A DNA stretch of 64,000 bases, taken from contig CM033396.1 in the NCBI GenBank assembly GCA_019426215.1, positions 25,807,101-25,871,100 of the forward strand, written 5' to 3'. Positions 20,831-31,511 of this stretch are shown here, one piece after another. A model generated the notes under the pieces. The model ran no database searches and was not told the DNA's origin. It worked only from the letters and a program-made list of their open reading frames with translations. The stretch is from Buddleja alternifolia (Eukaryota > Streptophyta > Magnoliopsida > Lamiales > Scrophulariaceae). Position numbers and translations under genes: made by a program. Within the stretch, counting starts at the first letter, position 1. Each line of letters starts with the position of its first letter.

Positions 20831-22306
20831 TGATAGGTTATGAATTCATGTATTTTAGAGCCTCATATTCATAATATTTATATTGATTTATGCATGATTT
20901 ATGCCACATATGCTTGTAATTTGTGTGCTTATGGAGTAAAGGTGGAAAATCATTGCAATTGAGAAAAACTGGATAGAAATGCAGAATTTTAGAGTACTTA
21001 TAGTCAAACTTTGAAGAAGTGTCCTTCTGAAAAGCTGTAGAGCTCTGTCTTAGATTCACGTGGGAACTTGAATCACCTAAATCAAAGATCTGTAAAAAAA
21101 GATATGAAGGAAACAAGATTGCTTCGCAGAAGACAAAATGTTACTGTTTCCAGCGTTCGAACGTTAATAGTTGGGCGTTCGAACGTGGGTTACCAGACAT
21201 CCGGACGTGAGGTCGATGGGAATAATAGCAGATTTTACGCGTTTTCCTATTCTAACTCAAGTTGGAGTCTTCCCCTTCCACCCTTATATATACTAGATTA
21301 GTTCTTTAGGGTTTTGTACACTTTTACAACACGAAATACACATAGAATAGAGCCCTATTAGGGTTTAGATTTAGTTTTTACATATTCATGAAGATACACA
21401 CAAACCCTTGAAGGTGAATAAATCAAGAAGCATGGAAGGGATGGAGATCGAAGTTCAACCATCAAATTTAATAGGGAGTTTTCTTAGATTAGATTTATAT
21501 TTGTCTATGAATAGGAATCTTTCTTTGTTTTTCTATCTTTTATCTTTCTTGATGAATTAGACTCTTCGAACTCAGACCATGTTTAGGCTAAATTATGAGA
21601 TTTGAGTTATAAATTGCATTTTTTTTTATATTAATTCCATTGTTGCTTTGTGTTTTAATCTTGTTCTTAATGATTCATATGATTAGCTATCATATGTAAG
21701 ATTTTATGCTTAAATTATCTGTTCGGGAGAAAGTAATTTAAGGTGCAAAAAAGATTAATAACATCTTCTAAGTCAGTTGATGCTTAGGATAATTACATAC
21801 TTAAGATGCTGCTAGCCGAATTTATTTGGAGGAAATCTGGATTTATCCGGGGAAAATTCTAGTTTTTAATGCATACAAGAGAGATTGCTACATCCAATTT
21901 AGTATAGCTAATCATGAGTGAGGGATCCGCGTGATAATAATCTTAAGGAATTTTTCACTTAGCAACATTAGTCTAATAATATGAAACGTGATTTAACAAG
22001 AATTGATTAATTTATGCCAACACATGTGTCTTAGTTGCTCTCTTTCATAGCTATCTTGATTTCAACATCTTGTTTTCTTTTAATTTTTCTTTCATAATAT
22101 TTGAGTTAATTCTTGTTTTGGTTTATTTTATTGCATTTAAAATCTTTAAATCTTTAGTTTTAGTTTAAGTTCTTGCTTGGTTTAATTTCTCGTAAAACTA
22201 AAATACAAGTCACTGTGGGTTCGACATTCCAGACTTAATTGTCCACTTTATTACTACACACGACCAGTCCTCTTGCTGTAAAAACACATAGAGTTCTACT
22301 GTGTCA
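20831..22306 (+). mobile_element. Probable Athila-type solo LTR
   Basis: The right end (...CTACTGTGTCA at 22306) and the preceding sequence (GTTCGACATTCC, CACTTTATTACTACACACG, CCTCTTGCTG) match the terminal region of the Athila LTR ending at 31511. A TATA box (TTATATATA, 21284-21292) lies about 100 bp downstream of a palindrome cluster (CGTTCGAACG at 21154-21163 and 21176-21185). The left end is set at TGATAGG by analogy with other family LTRs. The flanks (CCACA left, CTGCA right) are not a convincing duplication, so the left boundary is uncertain. Confidence 0.6.
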
Positions 22307-22639
22307 CTGCACTGGCCAAATGAATATATAGATCGACCATGAATCAAAGAAAGATGGATAGAAAATCCTTTCAAGTTGACATAATCTCTTTGCGATTTCC
22401 TTCTCTAGTCTAAGCAAATTTTGAGGAAGAAGAACTTTAGAGCACGAATCTTTGAAGTATCGGAACTAACGAATCAGTAGAAGATGTACAGATCTTAATT
22501 TGGCAATACTCTCCGTAAATCCTATGGAAGTAGCTATTGCATTAATCCATGATTTCATGACTTTTTAGATCAAAAACTTTGAGTGGTTTAAGTTTCACAC
22601 ATTTACATTTGTTGCAAGAATAACCACCAGACACCTTTA
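22307..22639. other. Stretch between solo LTR and transposase relic
   Basis: No motif recognised. By position it could be the decayed continuation of the minus-strand CACTA transposase. Confidence 0.35.
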
Positions 22640-23329
22640 CTCTTTTTACGCATTAATTAAATTAATTTGTCTCATCAAAAGAATTATAATCTTTTTGAAA
22701 TGGATGGCTAGTAGGTAAAAATGATGGTGGCCCATGTAGCATGCTTTTTTTAGAAAAGTGTAATCGCAAAGACCATATAGACTTGTGACATAGAGGGCAA
22801 GCATAATATCCTTTAGTTTCTTGACCAGAAAAGTACGAACTAGTAGGTTATAGATCCCTAATGATTCATAATAATGCAGCATGCATTTAAAATTTTGGTT
22901 ACATGAAGCATCGCGAGTGTTTATCCCAACATCTCATAGATCCTTTAACTCTCGCGATCAAATGTTGCAAATATATATCAATATCATTCCCCAGTTGACT
23001 TGGGCCAGTAATAAGCAACGATAACATGAAATAAGGTTTATTCATGTACATCCAAGCAGGAAAGTTGTATGATATTAACACCACTAGCCATGTACTATCG
23101 TGTACACTCATAGTTCTAGATGGATTAGGTCCATCTAAAGACAATCCTAGCCTGATATTGAGATGATAATTTTCAAATCCAGCATTATAATGGTCAAAGA
23201 TGAGTAAAGATGGAGAATCAGTTGGATACCTCATTTTATCATCTCTAGGATGACCCATGATATGACACTTCATAGACCATTTTGTTAGTATTAGGTGCCC
23301 AGTTAGCCATTTAGTGGCGCTGCCAAACC
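22640..23329 (-). pseudogene. CACTA (En/Spm) TNP2-type transposase fragment
   Basis: The minus-strand frame 22899-23329 encodes MRYPTDSP, then NIRLGLSLDGPNPSRTMS, TWLVVLISYNFPAWM, and LSLLITGPSQLGNDIDIYL. These are in order the conserved blocks of plant TNP2 transposases (typical LRLGLSADGINPHG, PVVMVTYNLPPW, LTLLISGPKQPGNDID). After a stop the relic continues at 22646-22882 with KKACYMGHHHFYL, the Cys/His-rich block that follows. Both ends are missing; the upstream side is cut at 23330 by a copia LTR start. It is a non-functional remnant of the enzyme class that would mobilise CACTA copies 1-3. No terminal inverted repeats are seen nearby. Confidence 0.8.
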
Positions 23330-24925
23330 TGTAATAACCCTTGAATGCAGTCTTGTTTTATATATCGAACCTTCTATTTATACATGGCATTTATCTTTAT
23401 CTATAAATCTATGCATAGTTTATAAAGTCCCTATGATCATAGCATGGCTACGGGAATGGTCGCGCACAAGTAGATGACGACTATCGAACATTTTCTAGGG
23501 CCATGATTCTAAACTAGTTCCAAGCCATAGAGTCATGAGAAGAAGAACAATTATTAACGCATGAAGGCTTGCTTGTACTACCTCCCATAATGGGTGTGTC
23601 TTGTTCCATGGGAATTGATCGAGGATCAATATATGTACAGAGGGTTTACGCTTATGTAGTGTCAAGACTGAATATCATCGCTGGATTCCATGTTGATTCT
23701 ATGTCAAACTTGGAATCCTAAGGGTTGCGTAGTAGAGATAATCCTTAACGCTTGAGATCGCATGGTTGCAATGGATTATACCCCCTACACTTTGATCTTA
23801 TTCAGATTCCAGGAGAATCATGAGAGTGGATAAGGTTGGGTGCACTCTTTTTTTTTTTGATTGAATAGAGTAAGGTTGGGTGCAGTCTGGCTGAACGACA
23901 AATCAGATCACATCAAAAGGGGATCCATCCACGGTACAGATATCAGGAGATTTTCTATGTTGTTGTATGACATAGATAACTAGTAAAAAATCTCTAGCCA
24001 GAGTAGCGGAGTCATTAAGAAGAAGTGTTGGTTCTTCTTAGATGGCGAAGGTCACTATGATCACAATACAGACATAGTTATCTGAGTTACTTGAGTTTCG
24101 ACTAAACCCAAACTTTAGACTCGGATCCAAAAAATGATTGAAAGAGTGGCTCTTACTAAGACCGTAACCTGGTGAGGCCTTTCGCTGTAATCATTTATAT
24201 CTAGGTCTTTATGACAACGTTGCTAGACATCAAATCATGATCGGTGGTAGCCTCTAGTTGAGTTTGCGGATAAGACTCGAGAACTTCATTATTTGTTTGT
24301 CCCGCAATTATTTAAGCCCAAGCGAAAGATCTCAATGCTAGCACGTAAATGAACCTAAGGGGTCACACACATAACTCGAGTATGCACTTCCTCGTGGAAA
24401 TGTTGGTTCTTGTGCAAAATTGGTTGTGTGGAATTAATCCTTAGTGGATTAGATTACTTCATAAGTAAAATTCATTAAATAGAAACTAATCCTAAGTGGA
24501 TTAAATTAATTCTTTAGTAGAATTAATCAAGTGAGATAATTTAATTATTTTAAAATAAACGGAGAAAAATAATATAAGTGTTAATTAATCATTATATGTA
24601 GATTAATTAATTAAAAGAAAATTACCTTGTATAGGTGAATTAAATAAGGTATCCAAGTAATTAATTATTTCTTGGTGGAGTAATTAATTAAATAAGGAAT
24701 CCAAATCATATATATATATATATTTATTTATTGTGTTTTGGATATATCTGGAAAGACTTTAAGAAGAAAAGGAGTTTGACTTTATAAGAGAAGGAGAGAG
24801 AGGGTCGGCCAAGAGGCCTATAAATAAGCCTCAAACCCCCCCCCCTCCCGCCCTCCAAGTGCAAGAATGTGTGTATCTTCTTTTGCTTAGTGCAAAATTT
24901 TCTTTTCTATTCTTCTCTCTAGTTA
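23330..24925 (+). mobile_element. Partial copia LTR
   Basis: Begins TGTAATAACCCTTGAATG and cuts the transposase reading frame exactly there. It continues with LTR-like sequence: AT-rich, repeated TTAATTAATT, an (AT)n run near 24708-24722, and a TATA-like CTATAAATA near 24820 followed by a C-rich, CT-rich leader. No CA end or primer-binding site follows; at about 24925 it passes directly into Athila pol. Copia assignment comes from the start sequence and overall style and is moderate. Confidence 0.5.
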
Positions 24926-27485
24926 CGCCTCCAAGTCCTACTCACGTAGTTCCAAAGAAAGGTGGCATCACCGTGATTGAAAATGCAAATAATGAATTGA
25001 TCCCTACACGTATGCTTACCGGGTGGCGAGTGTGCATAGATCATCGTAAGTTAAATGATGCCACCCGTAAGGACCATTTTCCCCTTTCCTTCTTTGACTA
25101 AATGCTTGAAAGGCTAGCTAGGCATGATTTTTATTGCTTTTTAGATAGATACTCCGGCTATAACCAAATTGCCATAGACCCCGAGGACCAAGAGAAAACT
25201 ACCTTCACTTGTCCCTATGGCACATTTGCTTATAGACGGATGCCATTTGGTTTATGCAACGGCCCGGCCACCTTTCAACGATGCATGATGGCAATTTTCC
25301 ATGACATGGTTGAGGAATTCTTCGAGATTTTTATGGACGATTTTTCAATTTTTGGAACCTCTTTTGATACTTGTCTTGATCCTTTAGCTCGTGTTTTAAA
25401 ACGTTGTGAGGAAACAAATCTTGTCTTGAATTGGGAAAAGTGCCATTTTATGGTCCAGAAAGGGATTCTGCTAGGCCACAAAATCTCTCGTAAAGGGATT
25501 GAGGTGGACCAAGCCAAGATAGAAGTTATTGAGAAGCTCCCCCCTCCCACATCGGTAAAAGCCGTGAGGAGCTTCCTTGGCCATGCCCGTTTCTATAGGC
25601 GATTTATCTTGAATTTTTCCAAAATTGCTAAACTGTTGTCTAACTTACTTGTCCAAGATGCACCTTTTGATTTTGATTCTACTTGTGTACAAGCTTTCAT
25701 GACCCTTAAAGAGTGGTTGATCTCTGCCCCAATTATGGCACCTCCCGATTGGAGCTTGCCATTTGAGCTTATGTGCGATGCTAGCGACTCGGCGGTGGGA
25801 GCGGTGCTCGAACAAAGAAAGGAAAAGGTATTTTGAACCATTTATTATGCTAGTAAGACTCTAAACGATGCACAATTGAATTATGCAACAACCGAAAAAG
25901 AACTACTAGCCATAGTATCTGCGTTTGACAAATTTCATACTTATCTTATTTTGAACAAAGTGATTGTGTACACCGATCATTCCGCATTAAAGTACCTATT
26001 TGCTAAAAAGGATGACAAACCTAGACTCATTAGGTGGATTTTACTCCTTCAGGAATTTGACATAGCAATCAAAGATAAGAAAGGAGTAGAAAATGTAGTT
26101 GCTGACCATTTGTCTAGGATAGAGGGCCCTACCCCCGAGTGCGTACATGATAAACCCATTTGTGAGGAGTTTCCCGATGAGCAATTGTATGCTATACTTC
26201 GTAACGATACTCCTTGGTATGCCAATTTTGCAAATTATCTTGTCACGGGAGTTCTTCCCCCGGATATCACTTGTCATCAAAAGAAGAAACTCTTATTTGA
26301 TGCGAAGCAATATTTGTGGGACGAACCATATCTATTTAAGATTTTTGCAGATGGCCTCATTCGAAGGTTTGTCCCCAAGGAAGAAATAACATCGGTTCTA
26401 GATCATTGCCATGACATGTCGGTAGGTGGCCATTTTGGGCCTTCTAAAACAGTGGCTAAGGTCCTTTAATCAGGTTTCTTTTGGCCCACACTCTCTAAAA
26501 ATGCATTTTTGTATGTCCAATCTTGTGATAGGTGCCAACGAACGAGTAATATCTCTAAAAGACATGAGACGCCCTTGAATAGCATGCTTGAGTGTGAATT
26601 ATTTGATGTTTGGGGTGTTGATTTCATAGGACCTTTCCCTAGTTCTTGTTCCAATTAGTATATTCTTGTGCCGGTTGACTACGTCTCTAAATGGGTTGAA
26701 GCGGAGGCTTTACCCACTAACGATGCTCGGGTGGTTACTCGATTTTTAAGAAAAAGGATTTTCACTCGTTTTAGAACCCCTAGAGCAATCGTTAGTGACG
26801 GGGGCACCCATTTTTGCAACAAGCAATTTGAACACTTATTGAACAAGTATGGGGTAAGGCATAAAATTTCAACTCCCTACCCCCCTCAAACGAGTGGGCA
26901 AGTGGAGGTGTCCAATAGGGAGATTAAACGCATTCTTGAAAAAACGGTCAATCCATCTAGGAAGGATTGGTCACTAAAGCTAGATGACGCCTTATAGGCC
27001 TATAGGACCGCGTTTAAAACCCCGATTGGCATGTCCCAGTATCGCCTCATTTTTGGAAAAGCATGTCACCTACCGGTTGAGCTTGAGCATCCTGCCTTTT
27101 GGGCTATTAAGTTTCTAAATTTTGATTCTACACTTGTAGGTACAAATCGATTGCTCCAATTGCATGAGCTTGAGGAATGGCGTCACCAAGCTTAAGAGAA
27201 TGCCAAACTTTACAAAGAACGAACAAAAACGTGGCATGATAAGCACATTCTTTCCTGGTAGTTTCACAAGGGTGAGAGGGTTCTCCTATACAACTCTTGC
27301 CTTCGACTCTTTCCTGGGAAGCTCAAGTCGAGATGGTCGGGACCGTTTCTGGTATCTCGTGTATATCTTTCGGGTGCCATCAAACTCACAACGGACAAGG
27401 GACAAAATTTCATGACAAACCCCATCGGTTGAAGCTTTATATTGGGATTGACGGGCCACGGGACAAAGTGTCTATTCCCCTCTAG
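24926..27485 (+). pseudogene. Athila-type gypsy pol (RT, RNase H, integrase), with stops
   Basis: Starts within reverse transcriptase (VVPKKGGITVI, WRVCIDHRKLN); gag, protease and the RT N-terminus are missing. RT motifs follow: MPFGLCNGPATFQRCM, and the active site FMDDFSIFG in place of YVDD, as is usual in Athila. RNase [41 protein letters not shown], ending near 26125. Integrase zinc finger H-H-C-C (HDMSVGGH...CDRCQ) is near 26405-26535, the core with WGVDFIGPF, SDGGTHF and [11 protein letters not shown], and a C-terminal KGERVLLYN/SRWSGPF region. It is one frame except near the 3' end. Stops (25099, 25836, 26467, 26656, 26995, 27193) are mostly one transition away from a conserved Gln or Trp codon. 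Not functional. Confidence 0.93.
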
Positions 27486-27510
27486 GATCCTCCGTAATTT
27501 AGCATCTCAA

Positions 27511-27557
27511 GTCGAGCTACCGACTATAATCTAGCGCTTCTTGGGAGGCAACCCAAG
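27511..27557 (+). promoter_or_regulatory. Conserved 47-nt block with hairpin, downstream of pol
   Basis: Starts GTCGAGCTA and ends in the hairpin CTTGGGAGGCAACCCAAG (27540-27557), just after the pol stop. It matches 10265-10311 of the non-autonomous element over its full length with six differences, none in the last 25 nt. Confidence 0.75.
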
Positions 27558-28649
27558 CTCTCTTTCCCTTCTCGTATTTTCGTGTTTCAAGTTTAGTTTG
27601 CTTTGTTTTCTTGTGCTTAGTCTTGGTTAGTTTGTGTTAATCGTTGTCTTTCTTTATTTTTGCAGGAAACGAACATAAATTTCAAAAAGTTCTTCCACGA
27701 CTGGGAGCCGAGTATATCGCGCCTAGGCGCCGATCGCCCTCAGTTGACAATTCGGTTCACAGAGCCACGCCCAGGCGCCATCCAATTCATGGCTGGGCGC
27801 CGATACACAGCACACCTAGGCGCCGGTAACCCACGCCTAGGCACTGGTAACCCACGCCTAGGCGCCGCAAAAGCCCAGCCGCCAAATTTATTTCTCATCA
27901 TGGCACCTAAGCGCCACTAAATCTGCGCTGGGCGCCAATCCCTATATGCCCAAGCGTCACTTGCCCCGCGCCCAAGCACTGACTGAAACACCAAAGGCCT
28001 ACCCTGCTTCGCATCACGGCGCCTAGGCGCCATCATACGCGCGCCTAGGCGCTGCTCAGGTATTTAAGTTTAATTTCAGTCAAACTTAGGTAAAAAATCA
28101 TCATCTCTCTCTCTCTACACTCTGTTCCGCCACACCCCATCTCCTCTCCAGTGTGATTTCGTCAATTTTGTGCCGTCTACAATCAGCTCCGCCACCTCCG
28201 CGCTGTGGGTCACTTTCTCCGGCAAAATCCGCTGTCATTGTCGCTATCTTTCGTCCTATTTCGGGCCATTTTGAGCAACAGGGTGAGTGATTGGCTACCA
28301 CCCGTTTATCCTTACTGCGTATTTGAGCTGAATGGGCCTTGGTTTGTCAAATTTTTACTGTATTGTGCTTGATTTGTTGATTTTTGTGGGTGGCGTTGGT
28401 TTTAGGGTTTAAAATTTGACACTTTGGGAACATTCATTGGTACACCATTACTACTTACATTCAGTTTGGATTAGTTGTGGGTGAGCAGTGATTTCAGTTT
28501 GGATTTGTTGTGTGGCGATTACTATTTCCATTCAGTTTGGGCAATTTTTGGATTGGTTGTGATTGTGGGCTGTTTATTTGCTCTCGGGACATAGTCGAAA
28601 ACTTGGTAGCCAATTCAACGCCGTTACGCTGCCCGATTTTTGATCAATT
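27558..28649 (+). promoter_or_regulatory. Spacer with GCGCCTAGGCGC palindromes and promoter-like sequence
   Basis: About ten units related to GCGCCTAGGCGC lie at 27715-28060 (perfect at 27719-27730). The last is followed within 10 bp by TATTTAAG (28061) and a CT-rich leader (CATCATCTCTCTCTCTCTAC). Upstream, TTTTTGCAG at about 27658-27666 is a good 3' splice-site sequence. The layout resembles the palindrome-TATA arrangement of the LTRs in this window, so the downstream ORF may have its own promoter or arise by splicing (inference). Confidence 0.5.
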
Positions 28650-29972
28650 ATGGGTAAAACGAATCCACCATCCAAGGGTAAAAAGAAGGTTGGGGAAGGC
28701 TCATCCACCGACCCCGAGCCCCCACATGACCCAATCGCACCGATTACACTTCCCCATTCTATAAACCCAAAAGCGGAACTTATTTTTCATGGTCTATACA
28801 GTCGATCGATTATCAAAGAAAAGCCTTTTGCTAGCAGTGCCAAGACCTCGGTGAAAGAGTGCATTGAGTTCCACCATCTGGACTATTTTTGTGGCCCCTT
28901 AGTGGCTATTCGCCTCCCATGGATTCAAGAATTCTATTGTACCGGGGCTTATCTTGATATCACAAACAAAAAGATTTGGCGAGCTCACACGATTGAGGTT
29001 CGGGATAGAAGGGTAAAGTTTGATGCTTCTGCTCTTAGCGAGTGCCTCGGGATGGCGATCCCCCAGATTTGCGGGTATCTGGTTCTCTCCAGGCCAAACG
29101 GGACGTACACTGTTTCGCTCGACGAGATTCTTGAGATCATTGCCATTGCGGGTACGACTTGGCCCGACGGGGAGTCTCACTTACCCCATCGTATCTTGCT
29201 CCCTGAGGCTGCATTCTGGCTTGAATTCATCCGCTTTAACCTCATCCCGAGTTCCAACCGATCTGAGGTGAACAAAGAATGGGCCTTGCTTATATTCTCC
29301 ATCATGACACATAGACAGGTTAACTTTGTGGGGTTGATCAACTGGTCTTTATTAGGGCATATCAAGAGAATAGGCATTGAGTTTGCTCCAGTTGTTGACC
29401 CGACATAGGGTAAGAGAAAACAAGGGGAGTCATCCCATCCAAAAAAGAACTCGTTCATCTTCCCATCTCTCATTTCGGCATTGTGTTTGACGGCCGGTGT
29501 TGGGGCTTTTCAGTGCGAGACTACAGACCCTGTCGACACCCCTCTTTTCTTCTCTGATGCCCCAGTATCAGTGCCTCCGCCTACTTTCCTGAGAGCTCGT
29601 CCGACTCTTGATCGTGGCACCGGATCCAGTCGCCCCATCATCTGATGTAGATGCTCTTTGGGCTGATGTCAGTCGGTTGAGGGTTGAGATGCAGATGATG
29701 ATGAGTGACAGTTGTGCTTACTTTCATCAGCTTATTAGCGAGCAGGATACATTCATGGGTCGGGGGCCTTTTGACTACTCAGCGCCGTCTACTTTCCCAC
29801 GCTCCGATGCCCCTCGGCCGGATGATATGATCGGTGCAGGTGCTTGTGCTGAGCCACGGGGGCATGGATGATATGTTGGACATGGATGATATTATGGGTG
29901 GAGAAGAGGATGAGGGTGTCAATTATGCTAGAGATGATGAATATGTTGACCGTTTTGTCAATGACGATGATT
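28650..29972 (+). pseudogene. Athila third ORF (env-like position, plant transposon protein)
   Basis: From ATG 28650 an open frame of 252 codons ends at TAG 29406-29408, then continues in phase (GKRKQGESSHPKK...) to about 29640. After a frameshift it continues at 29608-29871 (VDALWADVSRLRVEMQMMM, likely coiled coil) and as an acidic tail MDDMLDMDDIMGGEEDEG to the stop near 29972. The first part (IIKEKPFASSAKTSVKECIEF, PWIQEFYCTGAYLDI, VKFDASALSECLG) fits the plant-retrotransposon protein found after pol in Athila elements. The position is that of env, but I see no signal peptide or membrane anchor, so a fusion glycoprotein is not supported. TAG 29406 is one C-to-T change from CAG. Confidence 0.75.
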
Positions 29973-30249
29973 AGCATGTCTGTTTAGTCTATTTCCTATT
30001 TTCTTTTGTTGGATATTGATCTTGTTTAGTTGTTTTGTTTCTTGTTGATGTTTGTTTTTTGGATATTTTGTTGTGTTTGTTTCATTCGTTTTATTTAGTA
30101 GATGCCTATCTGTTTTAGTTATCTTTTGTTTTGCTGTTGGTTGTTTTTTGCTTCTCGCTTCTATCCATTACTTAACGCTTTGTCTGGCTAGCATCGTTTA
30201 ATGTGTAGTTGTTGAGTTCATTGCACACACCGCTGTTGCCACTCTTGGA
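29973..30249 (+). other. T-rich spacer between third ORF and 3' LTR
   Basis: Strongly T-rich (repeated TTTTGTTG, GTTTGTTTT). No ORF. The polypurine tract expected before the 3' LTR could not be found. Confidence 0.5.
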
Positions 30250-31511
30250 CACATTTGCATTCGAAGACTCGGGTTTGCTTCGTATCAAACGAAATCAAGA
30301 TGGAATGCTTCGCCTAGGCGCCACATTACTCTCGCCTAGGCGCCTGTAGATGAAGAGAAGCAACAAGTGGATGCAGACCCGCGCCTAGGCACAGACTCAA
30401 CCACGCCCAGGCGCCGCACCTTCCTCGCCGGAGCGCCAGATTCTCCACGCCTGGGCGCTGATCGACTTTTCCTCCAAGTAACTCCTGCCACGTAAGCGGT
30501 GCCTAGGCGCCGATCCACCTGCAACTGGGCGCCGCTGTAATCATTTTTTGGAAGCTATAAAGCGAAATTTTCAACACATTTCAAGGGTTCGATTTTTGGG
30601 GATTCTGGAGCTTTTCCTTGTAATTGAGCCACATTTTCACCTACCTTGAGATCAAGAAGGAAGATTAGCTTAGGGATTGAAGATTCAACTTGAAGATCCA
30701 TCATCATTCACCATTTAGGGAGTTTTAATATCTTTTCATTTTCATTTATGTCCATGAATATGTATATGAATTCATTTATGTCTTTTATGCTATCAATTAT
30801 GAGCTAAACTTGTAAGACTAGGGCCATGTAAGGCCAAATTGTGATTTATGCTTATCATAGAGGATTGTTGAAGTTATTCTTATGTTGTTATGTGGTGTGA
30901 ATTTGTGTTTTTGCTTGTCTTGCATATGCTTGATCACCATATGTTAGAATCTTATGCCTAGGTGAATATTTCGAGAGAAAATTGACTCAGGGTGCATGAA
31001 ATTCACACCATAACCCACAACTAATGAGGAATTGCCCTAGACATAGGTAAAGATTCCCGGGTGAAGTCGTTCGATCCAAATCGAGTGAGCTCTAGTACGT
31101 TAATGCATGTTTAGTGGTTAGATTTTCGGGTAGATATACTTAGAAAACTGTCATTCAAGCATAGGAGTTCAGCGCAAGACATCGGTTATTCACTACCCTG
31201 GAAGCTTTCACCATAGCAACATAAGCGTAATCCTTCTACGAAAGCCTTTATAAGTATAATCGAGCAATTTGGACCTAGCATGTGCCTTAGTCTCCCTTTA
31301 TATTTGGTTTTAAATCCTTCATGTGTCCTCGTTCTTATTTTACGTGTTTTTTTACCTTCAATTTACCTTTATTTTAGTTGTTCTTTTTCATTATAAAATC
31401 GTAAACTAGAATTCAAGTCTCTGTAGTTCGACAACCCGGTCTTTTCGTTCACTTTTATTACTATCATGACTAGTGCACTTGCTACTACGCACATTAGAAT
31501 TTAGCGTGTCA
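30250..31511 (+). mobile_element. 3' LTR of the Athila pol element (left edge uncertain)
   Basis: The right end is clear: ...GAATTTAGCGTGTCA at 31511, the inverse of the TGACACG starts of the solo LTRs at 38785 and 57984. It contains a palindrome cluster (about 30308-30535, TCGCCTAGGCGCC and variants), a TATA box (TATAAA at 30556-30561), and GACTAGGGCCATGTAAGGCC and TAGGGAGTTTTAAT segments shared with the solo LTR at 57984-59599. The left edge is placed by comparison. It abuts SIRE gag at 31512. Confidence 0.75.

Noticed and set aside
28101..28301. Minus-strand ORF opposite the third-ORF leader
   Set aside because: No motif; GC-rich leader sequence is open by composition.
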